From NCBI GenBank assembly GCA_039820405.1, contig JBCBQC010000080.1, positions 1 through 29,090 of the forward strand: a stretch of DNA of 29,090 nucleotides, given 5' to 3'. The position numbers and the translations under genes are program-made. This document shows positions 22,672 to 29,090 of the stretch, in pieces. Position 1 is the stretch's first letter, and each line of letters starts with the position of its first letter. Under the pieces are notes generated by a model, which was given only the letters and a program-made list of their open reading frames with translations, did no database searches and had not been told where the DNA came from. Source of the stretch: CALLVY01 sp937899855. Lineage in GTDB: Bacteria; Bacteroidota; Bacteroidia; Chitinophagales; Saprospiraceae.

Positions 22672-25600
22672 CTAACGGCGGATCACCAGGTAGCCGCTCA
22701 AAATGGTATTCGCATCGTCGTTCAAATACATCATGTAGTAGTACGAACCCTTGGGTAGCGGTTGGTCCTTGTAGGTGCCGCGCCAATCGTTCTGATAATT
22801 TTCATTTTCGTAAACCTTGTCTCCCCAACGGTTGAACACCAACAGGTGACTTTCGGGGAAGCGTTCGGCACAGGGAATGTAAAATTCATCGTTGAAGCCA
22901 TCTTGGTTGGGCGTAATCACCGAAGGGACAAAGCAGTCCGGCCCGGTTTGATCAGCCAGACGCAGGAAGACCACCAAGTCAACTACGGCTCGGGTGCAGT
23001 AATCGGGGCAATTCACATTACAAATCTCGTATTCAAAGCTATCTTCGCCCTGGTAATTGGCTTCCGGTTCGTAGCGGTAGGTACCGTCCGCATTGCGGCG
23101 CAGGGTACCAAACTCGGGTTGGCGGATAATGCGTACTTCGTAGTCGATGTCCATCACATCATCGTTGGCCAAAACATCCAGTGCAGAAAGCAGGCCATTA
23201 AATTCAACCGTATCGCGATCGTCCGCCGCGAAGGGACGCAGCTCGCTGGAAATGAACAGCGTATCGGCCGAATAGGTACCACAGGCTTCGTTGCTCAAGG
23301 ACCACACCAAGGTGTTGAGGCCTTCCTGTAAGTTGAGTACCTGGGTTTGCGCCGCGTTGGGCGACACGATGGTAGCCCCCGATGGCGAAGTCCACTGGCC
23401 CGTTGATTGGAGGGGCACCGTCGCGCTAATGGCAAAGGGCGTTTCTCCACAATGCCAGTTGTCCTCTCCGGCGTAAGCCACGTCGATCGGCAGTTCGTTG
23501 ATTTCCACGACGACCGCATCCTGATCGTAAGCGCCACAGGCTCCATTGTACAGGACCCAGTTAAAGCTATAGGTTACTCCCGGCACCAGCCCCTGAACCG
23601 CAGTCGAGGGATCGTTCGGATCCACGATGACGACCCCCTGCGAAGCTTGGGTACTGGATTGCTCCCAGGTTCCCACCGCGGTGGTGGTGACCGCCGCTTC
23701 GAGTTCGATGGTGTTTACCCCACAGTATTGGACGTCCAAGCCGGCAAAGGCCACGTCGCTGGATACCTCCGTCAAGTTGATGACCAGGGTATCCGAGCTG
23801 TAATTCAAACAGTCCCCATTCGAGAGGGTCCAGACGAAGCGGTTGGCCCCCGCTTGCAGGTTGGTCACCAAGGAATTGGGCAGGTTGGGGCTGATGACGG
23901 TAGCGCCGTTCAGCGCCCGCCACTCCCCATTACCAATGCTGGGATTAAAGGCTTCCAGGTTGATCGTTGTCTCCCCACACAGGTCCATGTCCGGTCCCGC
24001 AAAAGCACTTTCGTTGGGCGACGCGTTGACGATAACTTCGGTCGTAATTTCCTCTTCTGAGAAACAGCCGTTTTGTTCGGCCACCGCGAAGTAGGCTCCG
24101 GCCTGGTCGCTACTCAAGTTTTGGAGCAGCAGCGTATCCCCCGTACCGACCTGCTGGCCGGTAGCGGCGTAATACCAGGTGTAGGTAACTCCCGCCAGCG
24201 GACTGGCGATCATCAAATTCAGACTACTGCCCTCACAGGAAGGTCCGTCGTTGATGACAATCGGTGCTTCGGGGAGCGGCGCCACAAATACTTCCGTGGG
24301 TGCGGATACCTCCGACAAGCAACCATCAATCAGCAGCGTAACGGTGTACAATCCACTGTCCAGCAATTCCGCCTCGGGAATAATGGGATTCTGAACGTCC
24401 GAGCTGTAACCATTGGGACCACTCCACTGATACCCGGCATTGGGTACGGTGGGCGTGCTCAACAAGATGGCTTCCCCTTCACAAATCGGTTGGGCGAGGG
24501 AAGAGTTGTTTGCTGCTAAAGGAGCCGGAGCGGCCGCGTTGATCTCTACCGTCGTCGGTGCCGATACCAAGGATGGGCAACCGTTGACGTAGACCTGGAG
24601 GAAGTAGTCGCCTCCATCCGCCGTCGTGGCCGATTCGAGGATCGGATTCTGGGCACTGGCGCTGTAGCCATTGGGGCCCGTCCATTCGTATACCACCGTT
24701 CCGACGTTGGAAATGGTGGGACCAAAAAGTTGGATGTCTTCTCCCGAACAGGCGGGACCATCGTTGGTCACTACCGGGGTGGCGGGTTGTGGGGTAATCA
24801 CCACCTGGGTGGCGGCCTCGTCCGAGAAGCAGCCCTGCTCGCGGATACGGAGGGTGTAGACACCGGCGTTGAGTACGGTAGCATCATCCACGATGGGATC
24901 TTCTTCAAAGGCCACAAAACCGGCCGGACCCGACCAGAAATAACTGGCGCCCGCAATACTCGGACCGTCGAGGAAGACGGTGTCTCCCTCACAGTACGGA
25001 CCATCGTTGAAGACGGGGCCCAGCACCGGCTTGGGCGATACCACGGCACTCGTCCGCGTCGCTACGGGCGATTCACACCCCCCCACTACCACGCGCAGGT
25101 AGAAATCGTGCGTACCCTGGGGCAAGTTGAATACCTCCGGGTTCTGATCGGTAGAGATCAGGGAGGCGGGTGGCGCGGCGGCGGGATCGTAGGGATCGCC
25201 ATCGTACCAGAAGTACTGGGCGTTGGGCACACTGCCAGCAAACAATTGGACCACCTCGCCCGTACACACGGGACCGTTGTTGTTGGCCACCGGTACCAGG
25301 GGCACGGGGTAAATGATGACCTCAATGGGATCGGACGGTTCGGATACACAGCCCACGCTGTTGACGACGCGGAGTCGCCAGGTACCCGCCTCGTAAGCCG
25401 GATCGCCAAAGGGAATAATCGTAAAGTTAGTCGTCGTACGGAGCAGGGGATTCATCAGGGTAGAATCGCTGTCTCCACCGGGACCAATCCATTCGTACAC
25501 CCCTCCTCCCGCACTGGCGCTGGTGGACAAGATCAAGTCGTCCCCATTGCAAATCGGGGCGTTGGTCGTGATGGTCGGTCGAACGGGTCGGGGCGATACC

Positions 25601-28600
25601 GTCACCGTTACCGTACTGATGTCGGACCAGCACCCCCCATTGGCAACGCGTAGTTGATAGGTGCCCGCATCGAGGGAGGTGGCAGGATTGGTAACCTGCG
25701 GATTGGCCAGATTAGCGGTAAAGCCATTGGGTCCCGTCCAGGCGTATTCCTCGGCCACCGTACTGGTCGACAGGACCAGGGCTTCTCCTTCACAGACCGT
25801 AAAGTCGGTCGGTAAGTCGGGAGCTACCGGAGTAGGAATAATGTCGACTACCACACCCGCCGAAGGCAGCGACGTACAACCGTCTACCTCCACACGTAGG
25901 GTATAGATACCCGCGTGGACCGGATCGGCCGTCGGAATGATGAGGCTGGCGTTGTCGGTGGCGATCAAACCATTGGGGGTCGACCAAAGGTAACGCACCA
26001 CGGTACCGTTGTAACTCGTCGTATTCAACTGGAGGGTTTCCCCTTCACAGATGGGTGCCACCGCAGCGATGCTCGGCGTTGTGGGGGGCGTACTGATGCG
26101 CACCACCGTTGAAGCCGCATTGCTAACGCAGTTGTTGGCGTCGGTGATGACCACCGAGTAGGTACCAGTCTGCTGCACCGTAGCGTTGGGAATCAGGGGA
26201 TTTTCGTCGTAAGAAATAAAGCCATTCGGACCGGTCCAGAAGAAGGTGTAGGGAGCTTGTCCGCCCTGCGGATTGGTCGACAGGACCAAATCACCCGTCA
26301 GTGGAGAGCACAGCGCCCCATTGTTAGTGGGTACGGCCACTGGTTGGTCAAACAGGCTCAGGGTGTACACCTCCGACGTATTGCTACAACCATCGACGGT
26401 GACGGTAAGGGTGTAAGCCCCCGCAGCGGAGAGGTCCACCAAATTCAGTAGCAGCTCGTGGCTGTTGTTGTTGAGCGGACCATTGGGCCCCGTCCACTGG
26501 TAGCTTACGCTGATGCCATTGTAGGGCGCTACCGAGAGCAGGACGTCACTTCCCACACAGGTGGGGCCGGAGGAGACGATGACCGGTTGGTCGATCGCAT
26601 CGACGATATCGATACTCACCGATACTTCTTCGGACACACAACCATTCGCATCGGTTACGATCAGGGAGTAGGTACCCGAGAAACTACCGTCGATATTGAC
26701 CAGGGTGGGATCTTCCTCGCTGGAGCTAAAGCCGTTGGGGCCTGTCCAGGCGTAGGTATAGGGTGCCAAGCCCTGGCTGGCCGAACCATCGAGGCTCAGG
26801 TCTTGCTGGCCATTGGTACACAGGACGGGGGGCACGTTGGCGATGGCGGCGAGGGGCTGCTCGCGAATCTCCAGGGTGTAGAGATCGGAGACATTTTCAC
26901 AACCATCCACCGTCACCCGGACCTGGTAATCCCCCCGATCCGCCAGCGTACTGGGGTTGATGATGAGCAAGTTGTTGTTGATTCCCACCAGGGGCTGACC
27001 ATCTTTGGACCATTCGTAGCGCACACTGATGCCCACGTATTCCTGTACCCGGAGTTCGATGTATTCCCCTTCGCAGAAGGGAGCGTTGGAAGTAATGATG
27101 GGTTCCTCAATGGCGTCGGTAATGTCGATTTCGATGGTAAAGGCATCCGCGGCACAGCCATTGGCGTCGGTGACGTAAACGGTGTAGGAACCATCCATCG
27201 TACTGTTGATATTGATCAGGACGGGATCTTCGTTGACGGAGAAGAAGTTGTTGGGACCCGACCATTCGTAGGTGTAGGGGCCCGTACCGCCACTGACCAC
27301 AGCATCAAGCGTCAGCTCTTCGGTGCCTTCCACACAAAGCATGGGGCCTACCGGGGTTACGCTCACCGTGGGGCGTTCGTAGATTTCCAGTAAATAAGGA
27401 TCGGAAGTCGAGCTACAAGCATCTACCGTTACCGTGAGGGTGTACAAACCGTTGTCCGCTACCGTCGCCGGATCGAGGATCAGGGTGGGACTATTCGTTC
27501 CGACGTTTGCCCCATCTCTTTGCCACTGATAGCTCACATTGGTTCCCAGGTAGGGCAACACGGAAAGTTCGACCGGTGTACCGGCACAAGTGGGACCGGA
27601 GGTGGTGATGACGGGTTCGTCGATCCCATCCTGGATGTCTACTTCGATGCTCACCGTTGGCGAAGTACAACCATTGGCATCCACCAAGAAGAGCGAGTAG
27701 GTCCCGGATAGGGCCGAATTGATGTTCACCAATACGGGATCTTCGGCAACGGAACTGAAGCCGTTCGGACCGCTCCACTGGTAGGTGTAGGGTGCCGTTC
27801 CATTGGCGGGAGTCGCGTTGAGGGTCAGCTCGGTATCCCCATCGGTACAGACCACCGGAGGAACGGGGTCGATCGTCACGATGGGATTGGGGTGAACGAT
27901 GACGGTCGTACTCGCAATGGGATCCGATACACAATCTTCGAAGATGACGGTCAGGGTAAAGGTAGTCGTACTCGTCAAGCCCCCAATCAGCGGATTGGCT
28001 TCGGTGGCTACGATGCTGGTACTCCCCAAGCGGCGCCATTCGTAGCGGGCGCCCGGTATCTCGGTCGCGCGCAACTGAACCGTCTCGCCCGTACAGATCG
28101 GACCTTCGTTAAAGGCTTCGGCCACGGGAACGGGATGGACGACGACTTCGATTTCCTCGGAGAGGGCGGTACAACCGTTGGCATCCGTAATTTGCAGGCG
28201 CCAGTTGGCAGTTCCGTAAGCGGGATGGCTGGCGGGGAGGGTGGTCGTTCCCACCGCGGTACGCAGCCCGGGAATATTGACCAGGGTACTGTCACTCGCG
28301 CCCAGGGGCCCAATCCAGTCGAAGCGGACGCCCGTCGAGCTGGTCGACAAGATCAAATCTTCCCCTTCGCAAAGCGGACCATTGGAGGTGATGCTGGGCA
28401 CTTCGGCCGGTGGCAAGATGGTATTGACCTCCACCGTAGTCACTACCTGGCAACCATTGGCGGCCGTCACGATCAGTTGATAGGTACCATTATCGGCCGT
28501 AGTCACACCGTTGCGTACGGGGTTGGCCTGAGTGGCGCTAAAACCATTGGGGCCCGTCCACGCATAACTGAGCGGAGCTACCCCCGTAGCGTTGGCAAAC

Positions 28601-29090
28601 AAGTCCAGCGTTCCTCCTTCACAGATGCCACCCACCGTAACACTGGGGTTGGCGGTGGGGCTGTCCAGGGCATTGACCGTAAAGCTGGCCAGGGGAGCAG
28701 CACAGCCATCGACGATGACTTGTACTTCGTAGGTGCCCTCGTGGATACTGGCTTGGAGTGGGTTGATGGTTAGGGTATTGGTATTTTGTCCGTTGATGCC
28801 GGTGCTTACGCCTCCCGGAGTAGTCCAGGTGTAGCTCACTTGGCTGCCCGCGTAAAGCGGAATACGGAGGGTCAGCTCGGCGCCTTCACAGACGGGCCCG
28901 CTGGAACTGATGACGGGCTGGCTGGGGGCCTCGCTGATGGCCACTTCCGTACTCGCCAGATTGGAGGCACAACCCAGGGAGTCCGTGACCAGCACGGTAT
29001 AGGTTCCGCTGGCGGAGGCATCCGCATTGGCGATGACGGGGTTGGCCAGGGTCGAGTTGAAGCCGTTCGGGCCGCTCCACTGGTAGGTGT
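22672..29090 (-). CDS. Giant T9SS type B adhesin with Ig-like repeats (5' end outside window)
   Basis: At least 2138 residues are visible, since the frame stays open to the right edge. A GTG near 28995 is not the real start: the codons upstream of it read as another Ig-like repeat. Residues below count from it. The bulk is some twenty Ig/PKD-like modules of 75-90 residues with CEG, Y-x-W-x-GPNGF, NP and GTY-x-L-x-V-x-x-NGC motifs. Residues 372-884 are a triplicated two-module unit. Three CG-type modules (1660-1917) with a conserved AGxD...CG start precede a cadherin-like domain (1918 to about 2012, LANDDV, GTYRYEPEANYQGEDSFEYEI). The type B sorting domain (2021-2107, VITPNQDGFNDEFYIP) ends the protein. 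It should be a long surface filament used for adhesion, possibly gliding. It leads an operon with PorP/SprF and PorE-like genes. Confidence 0.93.
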   Translation of the reverse strand, partial: TYQWSGPNGFNSTLANPVIANADASASGTYTVLVTDSLGCASNLASTEVAISEAPSQPVISSSGPVCEGAELTLRIPLYAGSQVSYTWTTPGGVSTGINGQNTNTLTINPLQASIHEGTYEVQVIVDGCAAPLASFTVNALDSPTANPSVTVGGICEGGTLDLFANATGVAPLSYAWTGPNGFSATQANPVRNGVTTADNGTYQLIVTAANGCQVVTTVEVNTILPPAEVPSITSNGPLCEGEDLILSTSSTGVRFDWIGPLGASDSTLVNIPGLRTAVGTTTLPASHPAYGTANWRLQITDANGCTALSEEIEVVVHPVPVAEAFNEGPICTGETVQLRATEIPGARYEWRRLGSTSIVATEANPLIGGLTSTTTFTLTVIFEDCVSDPIASTTVIVHPNPIVTIDPVPPVVCTDGDTELTLNATPANGTAPYTYQWSGPNGFSSVAEDPVLVNINSALSGTYSLFLVDANGCTSPTVSIEVDIQDGIDEPVITTSGPTCAGTPVELSVLPYLGTNVSYQWQRDGANVGTNSPTLILDPATVADNGLYTLTVTVDACSSTSDPYLLEIYERPTVSVTPVGPMLCVEGTEELTLDAVVSGGTGPYTYEWSGPNNFFSVNEDPVLININSTMDGSYTVYVTDANGCAADAFTIEIDITDAIEEPIITSNAPFCEGEYIELRVQEYVGISVRYEWSKDGQPLVGINNNLLIINPSTLADRGDYQVRVTVDGCENVSDLYTLEIREQPLAAIANVPPVLCTNGQQDLSLDGSASQGLAPYTYAWTGPNGFSSSEEDPTLVNIDGSFSGTYSLIVTDANGCVSEEVSVSIDIVDAIDQPVIVSSGPTCVGSDVLLSVAPYNGISVSYQWTGPNGPLNNNSHELLLNLVDLSAAGAYTLTVTVDGCSNTSEVYTLSLFDQPVAVPTNNGALCSPLTGDLVLSTNPQGGQAPYTFFWTGPNGFISYDENPLIPNATVQQTGTYSVVITDANNCVSNAASTVVRISTPPTTPSIAAVAPICEGETLQLNTTSYNGTVVRYLWSTPNGLIATDNASLIIPTADPVHAGIYTLRVEVDGCTSLPSAGVVVDIIPTPVAPDLPTDFTVCEGEALVLSTSTVAEEYAWTGPNGFTANLANPQVTNPATSLDAGTYQLRVANGGCWSDISTVTVTVSPRPVRPTITTNAPICNGDDLILSTSASAGGGVYEWIGPGGDSDSTLMNPLLRTTTNFTIIPFGDPAYEAGTWRLRVVNSVGCVSEPSDPIEVIIYPVPLVPVANNNGPVCTGEVVQLFAGSVPNAQYFWYDGDPYDPAAAPPASLISTDQNPEVFNLPQGTHDFYLRVVVGGCESPVATRTSAVVSPKPVLGPVFNDGPYCEGDTVFLDGPSIAGASYFWSGPAGFVAFEEDPIVDDATVLNAGVYTLRIREQGCFSDEAATQVVITPQPATPVVTNDGPACSGEDIQLFGPTISNVGTVVYEWTGPNGYSASAQNPILESATTADGGDYFLQVYVNGCPSLVSAPTTVEINAAAPAPLAANNSSLAQPICEGEAILLSTPTVPNAGYQWSGPNGYSSDVQNPIIPEAELLDSGLYTVTLLIDGCLSEVSAPTEVFVAPLPEAPIVINDGPSCEGSSLNLMIASPLAGVTYTWYYAATGQQVGTGDTLLLQNLSSDQAGAYFAVAEQNGCFSEEEITTEVIVNASPNESAFAGPDMDLCGETTINLEAFNPSIGNGEWRALNGATVISPNLPNSLVTNLQAGANRFVWTLSNGDCLNYSSDTLVINLTEVSSDVAFAGLDVQYCGVNTIELEAAVTTTAVGTWEQSSTQASQGVVIVDPNDPSTAVQGLVPGVTYSFNWVLYNGACGAYDQDAVVVEINELPIDVAYAGEDNWHCGETPFAISATVPLQSTGQWTSPSGATIVSPNAAQTQVLNLQEGLNTLVWSLSNEACGTYSADTLFISSELRPFAADDRDTVEFNGLLSALDVLANDDVMDIDYEVRIIRQPEFGTLRRNADGTYRYEPEANYQGEDSFEYEICNVNCPDYCTRAVVDLVVFLRLADQTGPDCFVPSVITPNQDGFNDEFYIPCAERFPESHLLVFNRWGDKVYENENYQNDWRGTYKDQPLPKGSYYYMMYLNDDANTILSGYLVIRR
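23245..24018 (-). repeat. Three tandem CG-type adhesin modules
   Basis: Three units of 85, 93 and 80 codons each begin with an AGxD segment followed by CG about four residues later. Each then has G-x-W, a variable loop, a V-x-x-L-x-x-G motif, a W-x-L-x-N-x-x-C core and an S/Q-D tail (AFAGPDMDLCG, AFAGLDVQYCG, AYAGEDNWHCG). They lie between the Ig-like array and the cadherin-like domain of the giant adhesin. Confidence 0.75.
26344..27882 (-). repeat. Triplicated two-module repeat (about 171 codons) in the giant adhesin
   Basis: The encoded residues 372-542, 543-714 and 715-884 repeat the same pair of Ig-like modules. Module A starts with a PPVVC/GPMLC/PPVLC motif and has APYTYQWSGPNGF-type cores; module B starts with PVITTSGPTC-type motifs and carries SYQWQRDG or its variants. 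The unit is about 515 bases. The copies differ at many positions, so duplication is not recent. Confidence 0.8.

Noticed and set aside
24730..25653. 307-codon plus-strand frame (and similar ones at 26458-27393 and 27892-28773) opposite the giant adhesin
   Set aside because: They recur because the adhesin repeats recur. Their translations are the same shadow of GPNGF/NGC modules and have no start context.
26344..27882. Regular repeats considered as a possible CRISPR array or tandem DNA repeat
   Set aside because: The period is about 515 bases, the frame is open throughout, and the conserved parts are protein motifs. There are no short identical repeats with unique spacers.

Overview
The window looks like the chromosome of a marine- or activated-sludge-type Bacteroidota, most probably class Saprospiria (Lewinella or Haliscomenobacter-like). 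This rests on four secreted proteins ending in the gliding-motility-associated type B C-terminal domain of the type IX secretion system (T9SS), two PorP/SprF-family outer-membrane proteins, a PorE-like OmpA protein, and promoter-like TAnnTTTG elements. The taxonomic call is inference; no rRNA, tRNA, mobile element or CRISPR array was seen. Base composition and codon use look uniform, with no sign of recent transfer.

Layout. Positions 1-4621 (minus strand) hold a strong hairpin, a small secreted protein of unknown function and a 1330-residue T9SS type B protein with FG-GAP/VCBS repeats. Positions 4622-5037 (plus strand) hold a compact unit: a promoter, a structured leader, a 46-codon gene and an intrinsic terminator. 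Positions 5036-6430 (minus) encode a helical protein of unknown function. Positions 6695-12969 (plus) form a three-gene operon: a lectin/PKD adhesin, a leucine-rich-repeat adhesin and a PorP/SprF protein. Positions 13036-18941 (minus) form a second three-gene operon: a long sigma-70-like factor, a single-pass membrane protein with an anti-sigma-like cytoplasmic part and a TPR-like periplasmic part, and an exported caspase-fold protease. Positions 19169 to the window end (minus) form a third operon: a giant Ig-like repeat adhesin (cut by the window end), a PorP/SprF protein and a PorE-like protein.

How the genes work together. The two adhesin operons fit the known pattern in which type B T9SS cargo is encoded next to a PorP/SprF partner needed for its secretion or surface attachment, with PorE-like proteins anchoring the machinery to peptidoglycan. 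Between them lies the most unusual part: the sigma / membrane anti-sigma-like / exported caspase operon. Its gene order and predicted topology suggest an envelope-sensing proteolytic switch that frees a sigma factor. That function is inferred from domains, topology and co-location, and no homologue with a demonstrated role is claimed.

No gene-free stretch exceeds 300 bases except 4622-5035, which is filled by the small-gene unit.
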